Source: BOG-908 sp964242595 (GTDB lineage: Bacteria; Pseudomonadota; Alphaproteobacteria; Acetobacterales; Acetobacteraceae). From it: a stretch of DNA of 64,000 nucleotides. Shown piece after piece: positions 47,174-55,220 of the stretch (position 1 is its first letter; each line of letters begins with the position of its first letter). The translations under genes and the position numbers were made by a program. The stretch is taken from NCBI GenBank assembly GCA_964242595.1, contig CAXTBC010000013.1, positions 1 to 64,000 of the forward strand, read 5' to 3'. The notes under the pieces were generated by a model. It ran no database searches, had not been told where the DNA came from, and saw only the letters and a program-made list of their open reading frames with translations.

Positions 47174-47719
47174 TCAATTGCCGACGGGATGCGCCGCGTT
47201 CCAGGCCTGCACGGCCTTCATCGTGTTGCCAACGTGCGCGTCCGGATCCATCGCGTTGTAGGCGTAGATCACCTGGCCGGTCGGGGCGATCACGTAGCTG
47301 GTCCGGCTCGCATAGCCCAACGCCCCGATCAGCACCGCGTCATAGGACTTGCTGATGCTGCCCGATGCGTCGGACGCCACGGCGAACTTGCTCCTGCAGT
47401 CGCTGACGGAAAATTTGTCCAGCGTGCCAATCTTGTCCATCGACACGCCGATGACGGTCGCGTGCTGCTGGGCAAACCCGCTTGTGGCGTCAGCGAAGTC
47501 GTGCGCTTCGACGGTGCAGCCCTTGGTAAAGGCGGCCGGGTAGAAATACAGCACCACCGGCCCGTGCTTCAGCGCGTCGGCCAGGTGGAACGCGAACTCG
47601 TGGCCGCCCAGCGTGGCCGCCGTGGAGAAGTCCGGCGCCGGTGCACCCGGTTGCAGGGCGGCCATGGCGGGGCCGGTGGCGAGAAAGGCGGTGACCAGGC
47701 CAGTGAGCAGGGTGCGCAT
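47174..47719 (-). CDS. Exported peroxiredoxin (AhpC/BCP-like)
   Basis: 181 residues. Signal peptide about 1-21 (LLTGLVTAFLATGPAMA). Thioredoxin-fold blocks: PAPDFSTAATLGGHEFAFHL, then VVLYFYPAAFTKGCTVEAHD with peroxidatic C68, IGVSMDKIGTLDKFS, and a second Cys in SDCRSKFAVASD. The FTKGC pattern is close to BCP/PrxQ proteins, where TPGCT is usual. It reduces peroxides in the periplasm; the reductant is unknown. Both flanks are intergenic, so it is probably a single gene. Confidence 0.88.
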   Translation of the reverse strand: MRTLLTGLVTAFLATGPAMAALQPGAPAPDFSTAATLGGHEFAFHLADALKHGPVVLYFYPAAFTKGCTVEAHDFADATSGFAQQHATVIGVSMDKIGTLDKFSVSDCRSKFAVASDASGSISKSYDAVLIGALGYASRTSYVIAPTGQVIYAYNAMDPDAHVGNTMKAVQAWNAAHPVGN

Positions 47720-47779
47720 CGGGGTTTCTCCGGAGCGTTCGGGGCAGGCCTGTATCTGGGCCTGTTTCGTCCGCTTTGA

Positions 47780-48130
47780 CTAGGGCTGGGTCCGCGGCCG
47801 AGCCCTGTGGCGCGCCTCGGGCCAGCCCAGCATCGCCGTCCTGGCCACGCGGAGCAGCTTCTCGCGCGCCGCGCCGTCGCGGGCCAGCGTGGCTAGGCCC
47901 TGGATCACCGCCATCACGTGCCCGGCCAGCGCGTCGGCATCCGCGTCCGCCGGCAGCTCGCCGGCGGCCATCCCGGTCGCGATCCGTTCCCTCAGCTGCG
48001 CCTCGGTCCGCCGCCTGATGCCGGCCAGTTCGGCGCGAATGTCGGCTACCGCGTCCGAGCAGCTGGTGGCCGCACTGGCCAGCAGGCAGCCGGGCGGCGT
48101 GGCAGCAGGTGGTGTTCGGCGGGGCGGCCG
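47780..48130 (-). pseudogene. TetR-family regulator, C-terminal part only
   Basis: The segment PPGCLLASAATSCSDAVADI with RTEAQLRERIATGMAAGELP and ADALAGHVMAVIQGLATLAR is the ligand-binding C-terminus of a TetR/AcrR regulator (the GCLL block is typical). Upstream, where the DNA-binding domain should be, only low-complexity PPAATPP-like reading is found and no helix-turn-helix in any frame. The gene is therefore 5'-truncated. It lies 60 bases from the peroxiredoxin start on the same strand. Confidence 0.65.
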
Positions 48131-48233
48131 TGCGGGGCTGGGGGGAGTCTTGAGCCGCACCGGGAGCAGGGAAGCGCGGTAGATCGGTCAGGCTGTTCCT
48201 AGCAGGCGGTCCGCTCCCACGATTGCAAAGGTC

Positions 48234-48716
48234 TCACGGGCAGTGACCGTCCTGCAAAATCCATCGCATCGGTGGATGCCGCTCGTGCAGTGGTGGAGGA
48301 CAAGTCATGTAATGCCGGTTCGCCAAGATAGCCGAGGCCGCTACTTCCATGACTGGCACCGTAACTACTGCCAACAACACGCCGGCAACCGCTACACCGA
48401 GGCATACCGTCAACCCATCCACCCTCCGCCCCTTTGGTTTGCGCCGACTGTCGCGAACCGGTGCAGGTGCAGGCCCTGGAAGCAGCGTCATGGCGGCCAA
48501 AGCAAAACACAAAAGCGCAAGCGGCAGCCCGATCGCGTCGCGCGGCGACAACGCGACCACGGGTGAATGGCGCAGGATCGCACGTGCCGATGGCAGCAAT
48601 GAGGACAGAGCGAGCCAGAGTGCAAAGACGCCAAGCAGGGCAAGGCCCGAGAACGCCGGCAGCACTGTCAGGCGATCACGCGACGACGGCGGCCGCGTGC
48701 CGCTCACCAAAGCCAA
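48234..48716 (-). CDS. Small integral membrane protein, possible immunity protein
   Basis: About 160 residues from a TTG start that overlaps the previous gene by 13 bases. Three hydrophobic helices at about 22-45, 63-82 and 103-128, then a hydrophilic tail with two cysteines (YMTCPPPLHERHPPMRW ... DGHC). No family is recognised with certainty. The layout (small upstream protein with one hydrophobic hairpin, overlapping gene for a multi-helix membrane protein) is what toxin/immunity pairs of secretion systems often show. This is inference from arrangement only. Confidence 0.5.
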   Translation of the reverse strand: MALVSGTRPPSSRDRLTVLPAFSGLALLGVFALWLALSSLLPSARAILRHSPVVALSPRDAIGLPLALLCFALAAMTLLPGPAPAPVRDSRRKPKGRRVDGLTVCLGVAVAGVLLAVVTVPVMEVAASAILANRHYMTCPPPLHERHPPMRWILQDGHCP

Positions 48717-49108
48717 GCCAAATCCCCTCGAACCCAGCCGGCTTGCCGCGCGAGTTTCGCGGCAACAACGCTAGTCTCCTCCTGTAGGTCGTGGACCATC
48801 TGGCTATGCGCGAGCTGATCGAACCGCGCTCTGGCTGTCGTGCCCAGCCCATTCCAGACCTGGGCAAGTTTCGCTAGCCCCTTGTCATAGAGCTTGCTGA
48901 GTTTGTCGGTAATCCCGAACTCCTCATTCAGGCAATACAACGCACATCCGGCAATCACTCCGACGGCGAACGCCATTAGGAACGGACCGCAAGCCAGACT
49001 GCCTATAGTGGCAAGGTCCGCGACGGTTGTGCCGGAAATCAGCAATCCGGCACTGTCCGTGAAGGGGCCGGTCCAAAGCTTGCTTTGAGTCTCCTGGTCG
49101 CTGAGCAT
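48704..49108 (-). CDS. Small protein with membrane-spanning hairpin, possible toxin domain
   Basis: 134 residues. A long hydrophobic stretch at about 27-58 (ADLATIGSLACGPFLMAFAV continuing GVIAGCALYCL) is followed by EEFGITDKLSKLYDKGLAKL and an amphipathic helical tail to WVRGDLAWLW. This pattern, a glycine-rich hydrophobic segment followed by D..GxTDKL, resembles C-terminal domains of polymorphic or type VI effectors as I remember them; I cannot prove it. The ATG lies three bases after the stop of a truncated frame and has a poor ribosome site, so it may be translated by reinitiation. Confidence 0.5.
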   Translation of the reverse strand: MLSDQETQSKLWTGPFTDSAGLLISGTTVADLATIGSLACGPFLMAFAVGVIAGCALYCLNEEFGITDKLSKLYDKGLAKLAQVWNGLGTTARARFDQLAHSQMVHDLQEETSVVAAKLARQAGWVRGDLAWLW

Positions 49109-49112
49109 CTTG

Positions 49113-49301
49113 TCAGCCGATGGAAGTCAGCTCGTCACGAGTAACTTTCTCCTCCAACCATATGCGGAACAGGTTCTTCTCGTCCACGATCAACACGCGC
49201 CTGACCGGTTTGCGTCGGCCATGGTCAAACTCCCCCCAAGAGCGTTGCGCATACGGAAGAAGGCAATGCGGTCCTAATCTGACTCGTCTTAGCAGAATGC
49301 G
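49113..49301 (-). pseudogene. 3' fragment of an unidentified gene
   Basis: An open stretch without a start codon ends YAQRSWGEFDHGRRKPVRRV and LIVDEKNLFRIWLEEKVTRD, then ELTSIG and a stop at 49,113-49,115. It reads like the tail of a larger protein. Further upstream there is an in-frame stop and then the mrp gene, so the 5' part has been lost. It is the first member of the small locus 48.2-49.3 kb. Confidence 0.45.
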
Positions 49302-49368
49302 CTACTCCAGACCGTGTGCCCGGCTGACCAAACTGGCTAAGTCGACAACGCCACGCGTCGCGTTGTCG

Positions 49369-50502
49369 TCAGCCCTCAGCCGCCTGCCAAACCCCCCGCG
49401 CGACCGCCGAAAACGCCCGCCCGCCCGCGCTCTCCGGCGCCCCCAGCACGATCGGCAGCCCGGCGTCGCCGGCCTGGCGCACGTCCAACAAGAGCGGCAC
49501 CTCGCCCAGGAACGGCACGCCCAGACGCCGGGCCTCCGTTCGCGCGCCGCCGTGGCCGAACACGTGCGCGTCGTGGCCGCAGTTCGGGCAGTGGAAGTAG
49601 CTCATGTTCTCCACCAGCCCCAGCACGCGCACGCCGGTCTTCCCGAACATCGCCACACCGCGCCGCGCGTCGATTAACGCGATGTCCTGCGGCGTGGAGA
49701 CGATCACCGCGCCGGCCAGGTTCACGCGTTGCGCTAGCGTCAGCTGGGCGTCTCCGGTGCCGGGCGGCGTGTCGATCACCATCACGTCCAGCTCGCCCCA
49801 TGCCGTCTGGCCCATGATCTGCTGCAGCGCGCCCATCACCATCGGCCCGCGCCAGATCATCGCCTGGTCCTCCGGCACCAGGAAGGCCATGGACATCGCC
49901 TTGATGCCGAACGCGGTCACCGGCTGGAAGGTCTGGCCGTCCATGTCCGGCTTGCGGTTCACGCCCAGCATGCGGGCCAGGCTGGGGCCGTGGATGTCGG
50001 CGTCGATCAGCCCGGTGCGCAGGCCCATGCCGGCGAACGCAGCCGCCAGGTTCACCGCCACCGTGCTCTTGCCCACGCCGCCCTTGCCGGAGGCGACCGC
50101 GATCACCCTGCGGACCGAGGTCAGGAACTTGGCACCGTTCGGGTCCTCGCCGTGGCCGCGCATCACCCCGCGCGGCGGCGCGGTCATCGTCGGCTCGGCG
50201 CCGCCAGGCGCGCTCAGGGGCGCGCGGTGCGCGGTCAGCACCACGGAAGCGTTGAGCACGCCGGGTTGGCGGCGCAGCACGGCGGTCGCCTCGGCGGCCA
50301 CGCGCTCCATCCGGCCCACCTGCGCGCGTTCGGCGCGCAACGCCAGCTGCACCAGCCCGTCCTTGCTCTGGATGCCGTCCACCAGGCCGGCCGTCACGAT
50401 GTCCGTCCCGTCCGGGCCGGCCACGCTGCGCAGCACCCGCATCAGAGTCTCATCCTGGACCGGTGCCAAGCCGGGAGCGGGGCCGTCGGCGGGATCGGGC
50501 AT
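49369..50502 (-). CDS. mrp: Mrp/ApbC-type Fe-S cluster carrier ATPase
   Basis: 377 residues. The N-terminal MIP18-like part (DETLMRVLRSVAGPDGTDIV) precedes a variable linker. The P-loop VIAVASGKGGVGKSTVAVNL, switch VMVIDTPPGTGDAQLTLAQR and the CxxC cluster-binding motif FHCPNCGHDAHVFG identify an Mrp/NBP35-class ATPase. It delivers [4Fe-4S] clusters to apoproteins in the cytoplasm. It is divergent from hflK, with 104 bases between the starts. Confidence 0.94.
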   Translation of the reverse strand: MPDPADGPAPGLAPVQDETLMRVLRSVAGPDGTDIVTAGLVDGIQSKDGLVQLALRAERAQVGRMERVAAEATAVLRRQPGVLNASVVLTAHRAPLSAPGGAEPTMTAPPRGVMRGHGEDPNGAKFLTSVRRVIAVASGKGGVGKSTVAVNLAAAFAGMGLRTGLIDADIHGPSLARMLGVNRKPDMDGQTFQPVTAFGIKAMSMAFLVPEDQAMIWRGPMVMGALQQIMGQTAWGELDVMVIDTPPGTGDAQLTLAQRVNLAGAVIVSTPQDIALIDARRGVAMFGKTGVRVLGLVENMSYFHCPNCGHDAHVFGHGGARTEARRLGVPFLGEVPLLLDVRQAGDAGLPIVLGAPESAGGRAFSAVARGVWQAAEG

Positions 50503-50606
50503 AGGTTTGCAAACTCCTGGGCGGGGTCCATATCCACGCCTCCGCCGGGATATGGCGCAGCTTCACGTCCGCGCAAACGCGCGCCTCCCAGGAGCATCTT
50601 TCTTCC

Positions 50607-51776
50607 ATGCCCTCCGATCAGAATCCCTGGAACATAGGTGGCAACGGCGCACGCCGGCCGCCCACCCCGCCCATCAAGGGTCCGTGGGGCGGCAGCGGCG
50701 GCGGCAACGATGGCGGGAACGGCGGCCAGATGCCGCCGGAGCTCGAGCGCCTGCTGGCCCAGCTTCGCGCAGCGTTCCGCCGCTTCCTCGGCGGCGGCTC
50801 GGCCGGGCTGGCGGTGGTGGCCGGCGTGGCAGTGCTCGCCATCTGGCTGGCCACCGGCATCTACCGGGTGGAGCCGGACGAGGAGGGCTTGGTGCTGCGC
50901 TTCGGCGCCTACGTGGGCAGCACGCCCCCCGGCCTGAACTACCACGCGCCCTGGCCCATCGAAACCGTGCAGATCCTGCCCGTCACCCGCATCAACCGGG
51001 TAGAAATCGGCTTCCGCAGCAGCGCCGATGACGAGCCGGAAGTGACCCCGCGCACCCCCGAAGGCCGCGTGGAACCGTCCCGCGGGCTACCCGAGCGCGA
51101 CCTCCGCGAGGAAAGCCTGATGCTCACCGGCGACGAGAACATCGTCGACATCAACGCCAGCGTGTTCTGGAAGATATCGAACGCGCCGGCCTACGCCTTC
51201 AACACCCGCAACCCCGGCTACACGGTGAAATCGGCCGCTGAGAGCGTGCTGCGCCAGGTGGTGGGCCACACGCCCATCCAGTCGGCGCTGACCGAGGGCC
51301 GCGCCGCCATCGAGCAGGCGGTCACGTCCGGCACCCAGGCGATCCTGGACCAATACAAGTCCGGCGTGGAGATCACCCAGGTGCAGTTGCAGAAGGTGGA
51401 CCCGCCGGCCGACGTGATCGAGAGCTTCCGCGACGTGCAGCGCGCCAACACCGACGCCGACACCGCCCGCAACGACGCGCAGAGCTACGCCAACGACATC
51501 GTGCCGCGCGCCCGTGGCGACAGCGCCGCCATCATGGCCGAAGCCAACGGTGCCAAGACCGCGGCCGTCGCCACCGCCACCGGTGAGTCGCAGCGCTTCC
51601 TGAGCGTGTTCGCCGCCTACAGCCAGGCCAAGGACGTGACGTTGAAGCGCCTGTATATCGAGACGATGCAGGACGTGCTCTCCCACACCCCGACCATCGT
51701 TGTGGACGACAAGCTGCGCGGCCTGCTGTCGACGCTGCAGCTCCAGCCGGGCACCGACCAGGGAACGCCGCGATGA
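50607..51776 (+). CDS. hflK: FtsH protease modulator HflK
   Basis: 389 residues. A glycine-rich N-terminus (GGSGGGNDGGNGGQMPPELE) is followed by one membrane helix (about 68-86, SAGLAVVAGVAVLAIWLATG) and the SPFH/band-7 domain, beginning YRVEPDEEGLVLRFGAYVGS. A long helical region ends in HTPTIVVDDKLRGLLSTLQL. It forms a ring complex with HflC around FtsH at the inner membrane and limits degradation of membrane proteins. The stop overlaps the hflC start (ATGA). Confidence 0.95.
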   Translation: MPSDQNPWNIGGNGARRPPTPPIKGPWGGSGGGNDGGNGGQMPPELERLLAQLRAAFRRFLGGGSAGLAVVAGVAVLAIWLATGIYRVEPDEEGLVLRFGAYVGSTPPGLNYHAPWPIETVQILPVTRINRVEIGFRSSADDEPEVTPRTPEGRVEPSRGLPERDLREESLMLTGDENIVDINASVFWKISNAPAYAFNTRNPGYTVKSAAESVLRQVVGHTPIQSALTEGRAAIEQAVTSGTQAILDQYKSGVEITQVQLQKVDPPADVIESFRDVQRANTDADTARNDAQSYANDIVPRARGDSAAIMAEANGAKTAAVATATGESQRFLSVFAAYSQAKDVTLKRLYIETMQDVLSHTPTIVVDDKLRGLLSTLQLQPGTDQGTPR

Positions 51777-52642
51777 ACCGCTACGTGATTGCTGGTCTGG
51801 CCGCCGTGCTGGCCATACTGGTCGTGACGGACCTCTGCTTCTACGAGGTGAGCCAGACGGAGACCGTGCTGATCACCCAATTGGGCGAGCCCAAGCAGGT
51901 TGTGACCACCCCCGGCCTGCACACAAAGATCCCGCTGATCCAGACCGCCAACACGTTCGACAAGCGGTTGCTGGATTACGAGGCGCCGCAGGAGGAGGTG
52001 ATCCTGGGCGACCAGCGCCGCCTGCTGGTCGACAGCTTCACCCGCTACCTGATCACCAATCCGCTGCAGTACTACCAGTCGGTGGGGCCCACCGAGGACG
52101 GCATCAAGGCACGGCTGAACAGCGTGGTGACCAGCAGCCTGCGCCGCGTGCTGGGCGGCGAGACGCTGCTGAACGTGCTGAGCAACCAGCGCCAGCGCAT
52201 CATGACCGCCATCAGGAACCAGGTGAACGGCGAGATGACCGGCTTCGGCGTGCAGATCGTCGACGTGCGCATCAGGCGCGCGGACCTGCCGGAGGAGAAC
52301 ACTGAGGCGATCCTCCAGCGCATGCAGTCCGAGCGCAAGCGCGTGGCCGCCCAGGCGCGCGCCGAAGGCGCCGAGGCGTCGGCCCGCATCAGGGCAGACG
52401 CCGACAGGCAGAAGACCGTGCTGCTGGCGCAGGCGCGCGCGGACGCCGACAGGCTGCGCGGCGAGGGCGAGGCGCAGGCCATCGCCATCTACGCCGCGGC
52501 GTTCCAGCGCGACCCGAAGTTCTTCGCTACCTGGCGGACGCTGCAGGCCTACAAGGCGGCATTCGGGGCGGGGAAGTCGCGACTGGTGCTGTCGCCTCAG
52601 GATGACTTCCTCAAGCTCATGCAGGGTGTACCAGCGCAGTAA
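51773..52642 (+). CDS. hflC: FtsH protease modulator HflC
   Basis: 289 residues. One N-terminal membrane helix (about 3-24) precedes the band-7 domain (VSQTETVLITQLGEPKQVVT). GFGVQIVDVRIRRADLPEEN and the helical QSERKRVAAQARAEGAEASA are typical of HflC. It ends SRLVLSPQDDFLKLMQG. It is the partner of HflK, to which it is coupled by a four-base overlap. An A repeat follows the stop. Confidence 0.95.
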   Translation: MNRYVIAGLAAVLAILVVTDLCFYEVSQTETVLITQLGEPKQVVTTPGLHTKIPLIQTANTFDKRLLDYEAPQEEVILGDQRRLLVDSFTRYLITNPLQYYQSVGPTEDGIKARLNSVVTSSLRRVLGGETLLNVLSNQRQRIMTAIRNQVNGEMTGFGVQIVDVRIRRADLPEENTEAILQRMQSERKRVAAQARAEGAEASARIRADADRQKTVLLAQARADADRLRGEGEAQAIAIYAAAFQRDPKFFATWRTLQAYKAAFGAGKSRLVLSPQDDFLKLMQGVPAQ

Positions 52643-52778
52643 GGAAGGCCTTCTTTTCGAGAAAAAGAAACAAAGAGCTTTTGAAGATTGGCGGCGTCGG
52701 GTTTGACCGGGCACGTTAATTTTCAGAGGTTTTTTGCTTTTTTTCAAAAAAGAAGGCCTTGCTTTCTTCGCCTGCTCA
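52643..52778. repeat. A/T-rich paired-hairpin repeat (family A), copy 7
   Basis: It begins at the hflC stop: GGCCTTCTTTTCGAGAAAAA, with a worn core, and a right arm TTTTTTCAAAAAAGAAGGCC. It separates hflKC from the Do-family protease gene. Confidence 0.8.
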
Positions 52779-52865
52779 CGCGGGGTGGTCTATCGGTCCA
52801 GAAGGCCCACTTGCCGGTAGCACAAGGCCAGCACCACACTGCCTGGTCCACGAGGATCCGCCCTG

Positions 52866-54449
52866 ATGCGCCTTTCCACCCGCCTGGCCCTGGCCGCCGC
52901 CCTCAGCCTGCCCGTGGTGGCGCTGCCGCCCGGCGCCCACGCCCGCGGCGCGCCGGACAGCTTCGCCGACCTGGCCGAGAGGCTACTGCCGGCCGTGGTC
53001 AACATCAGCTCCACACAGAACGTCCAGACGGCCGAGAGCGACAAGCGGCCGGACATGCCGTCCTTCCCGCCGGGCTCGCCGTTCGAGCAGTTCTTCAAGG
53101 ACTTCATGGACCGCCACGGGCATGGCGGCTCGGGCGGCTCCGGCGGGAGCGGCGATCCTGGCGAGGACGCACCGGACGGCCAGCAGGACCAGGGTCAGGG
53201 CGGGGAGGAAGGCAACCAGGCCGACCCTCACCAGGGCCACCCGCACCGCCTGCAGTCCCTAGGCTCGGGCTTCATCATCGATGCCGGCGGCGTGGTGGTC
53301 ACCAACTACCACGTGATCGAGGGCGCGGACGAGATCAGCGTCATCCTGCAGGACAACACCACGCTGAAGGCCACGCTGATCGGCCACGACGACCGCAACG
53401 ACCTGGCGGTGCTGCAGGTGCACCCGGACCACAAGCTGCCCACCGTGAGCTTCGGCGACAGCGACGCGAGCCGCGTGGGCGACTGGGTGCTGGCGATCGG
53501 CAACCCGTTCGGCCTCGGCGGCTCGGTCAGCGCCGGCATAGTCAGCGCCCGCGGGCGCGACATCCAGCAGGGCCCCTACGACGACTTCATCCAGACAGAC
53601 GCCGCCATCAACAAGGGCAACTCCGGCGGCCCGCTGTTCAACATGGCCGGCGAAGTGATCGGCATCAACACCGCCATCTACTCGGAGTCCGGCGGCTCGG
53701 TGGGCGTAGGCTTCTCGATCCCGTCGGACGAGGCCAAGAACGTGGTCGACCAGCTGCGCCATTACGGCCACGCTCGCCGCGGATGGCTGGGCGTGCGCAT
53801 CCAGCAGGTGACGCCCGACCTCGCCGAGAGCCTGGGCCTGCACCAGCCGGCGGGCGCCCCGGAAGGCGCGCTGGTGGCGGGCATCACTCATGACGGGCCG
53901 GCCGAGCACGCCCACCTGCAGAACGGCGACATCATCCTCAGCTTCAACGGCCAGCCGTTGAAGGAGATGAAGACGCTGCCCCGCGTGGTGGCAGAGACGC
54001 CGATCGACAGGCAGGTGCCGGTGGACATCTTCCGCGCGGGCCATCGCCAGACGGTCCAGGTGACTGTGGCCGAGATGCCGGAGGAGGCTAAGCCCACCGC
54101 TGCCGCCGATACCCCTCACAAGGCGGTAATCAACCCGTCGGTGGAGTTCGTGAGCTTCGGCATGAAGCTGGCGCCGCTGACCGAGGCCACGCGCGCCAAG
54201 TACAAGATCGACGCCCAGCAGAAAGGCATCGTGATCACCGACGTGGTGCCCGACGGCACGGCGGCCGGCTACGGGCTGAAAGCCGGCGACGTCGTGGTGC
54301 AGGTGGCGCAGAGCCCGGTCGAGACGCCCGCCGACATGAAGAAGAAATTCGACGAGGCGCGCAACGGCGGCCGCAAGTCCGTGCTGTTGCTGGTGCAGGG
54401 CGCCGACGGCATACGGTACGTGCCTTTGCCGGTGCCCAAGAAGGGCTAG
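52866..54449 (+). CDS. Do-family (DegP/DegQ/MucD-like) periplasmic serine protease
   Basis: 527 residues. Signal peptide about 1-27 (ALAAALSLPVVALPPGAHA). Trypsin-like domain with H149 (VVTNYHVIEGAD), D179 (HDDRNDLAVLQV) and S253 (NKGNSGGPLFN). Two PDZ domains follow, the first near 310-400 (GWLGVRIQQVTPDLAESLGL), the second near 430-520. Between the N-terminus and the catalytic domain lies an unusually long hydrophilic Gly/Asp/Gln/His linker (about 82-125). It degrades or refolds damaged envelope proteins. Its place after hflK-hflC is common in alphaproteobacteria. Confidence 0.93.
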   Translation: MRLSTRLALAAALSLPVVALPPGAHARGAPDSFADLAERLLPAVVNISSTQNVQTAESDKRPDMPSFPPGSPFEQFFKDFMDRHGHGGSGGSGGSGDPGEDAPDGQQDQGQGGEEGNQADPHQGHPHRLQSLGSGFIIDAGGVVVTNYHVIEGADEISVILQDNTTLKATLIGHDDRNDLAVLQVHPDHKLPTVSFGDSDASRVGDWVLAIGNPFGLGGSVSAGIVSARGRDIQQGPYDDFIQTDAAINKGNSGGPLFNMAGEVIGINTAIYSESGGSVGVGFSIPSDEAKNVVDQLRHYGHARRGWLGVRIQQVTPDLAESLGLHQPAGAPEGALVAGITHDGPAEHAHLQNGDIILSFNGQPLKEMKTLPRVVAETPIDRQVPVDIFRAGHRQTVQVTVAEMPEEAKPTAAADTPHKAVINPSVEFVSFGMKLAPLTEATRAKYKIDAQQKGIVITDVVPDGTAAGYGLKAGDVVVQVAQSPVETPADMKKKFDEARNGGRKSVLLLVQGADGIRYVPLPVPKKG

Positions 54450-54462
54450 GCTGGCTGCGCCC

Positions 54463-55074
54463 GTGTGGCACAGGGCGGCAACACAGGCGCTCGTGGTTCT
54501 AGTCACGGCTCTGGCCGGAACGGCTGCGGCCGAAAAGGTGTCTGATGGCGTCGTACGCCAGCTGCCGCCCGGTTTCGACGTGATAAGCACGGCGGAGATG
54601 CCGTCCGCCTCGGACGGCCTTGCCTTCAAGCTCCTGGTGCTTGCCCGGCACGGCGAGGTCGAGGGTGCGCACGGGCCCAAGCCGGCCGCGCCGCGGCCGC
54701 TGCTGGTGTTCAGGCAGCAGCCGCATGGCACGTTCCGGCTCGTCGCCCGCAACGACACCGTCGTCCTGCGCAGCGACGAGGGTGGCCAGTGCGACCCTTT
54801 CCTGGACGGGGGCGCGGTCATCGCAGTGAAAGGCCTATACTTCACGATCGAAAACGGCGTCGCCTGCGGTAGCCACTGGACCGACTACGTGACGTTCCGC
54901 TTCGACCACGGCCTTGGCCGCTTCGTGTTCGACAACGAGAGGTCGGAGTCCTGGTCGCTCAACACCAGCACCGACGACAATGCGGACGCGTTGGTGCCGG
55001 ACGGGCCGCCCCATGTGCGACGCGCCACGCGCGCCAGGCCGGTCCTGTTCGAGGACTGGCGTCCGCGGCACTAG
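54463..55074 (+). CDS. Conserved exported protein of unknown function
   Basis: 203 residues from a GTG start, 13 bases after the protease stop. Signal peptide about 1-22 (LVVLVTALAGTAAA). The mature chain has PRPLLVFRQQPHGTFRLVAR, then an LRSDEGGQCDPF segment, and GLYFTIENGVACGSHWTDYV followed by TFRFD, with two cysteines that could pair. Proteins of this shape (ligand-free beta sheets with FTVEN..G..HWTRY.TF) are known as hypothetical in many proteobacteria. Probably co-transcribed with the Do protease. Function unknown. Confidence 0.7.
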   Translation: MWHRAATQALVVLVTALAGTAAAEKVSDGVVRQLPPGFDVISTAEMPSASDGLAFKLLVLARHGEVEGAHGPKPAAPRPLLVFRQQPHGTFRLVARNDTVVLRSDEGGQCDPFLDGGAVIAVKGLYFTIENGVACGSHWTDYVTFRFDHGLGRFVFDNERSESWSLNTSTDDNADALVPDGPPHVRRATRARPVLFEDWRPRH

Positions 55075-55220
55075 CGCCCTGGTCGCAGGTGGACCGGCAG
55101 CGCCTTTCCAGCGCGCGTAAGGGAGGCGAGCGGCACACCCCTGGTGTCTCCACGCCCGCCCGAGACGCTTGCATTCCGCCGCCTCGTTTGCTCATAGGGG
55201 CCAAGCGCAGGAGCACACAC

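Noticed and set aside
55075..55220. A possible SAH riboswitch before ahcY
   Set aside because: The conserved core bases and the pseudoknot pairing could not be found in the 146 bases before the gene.
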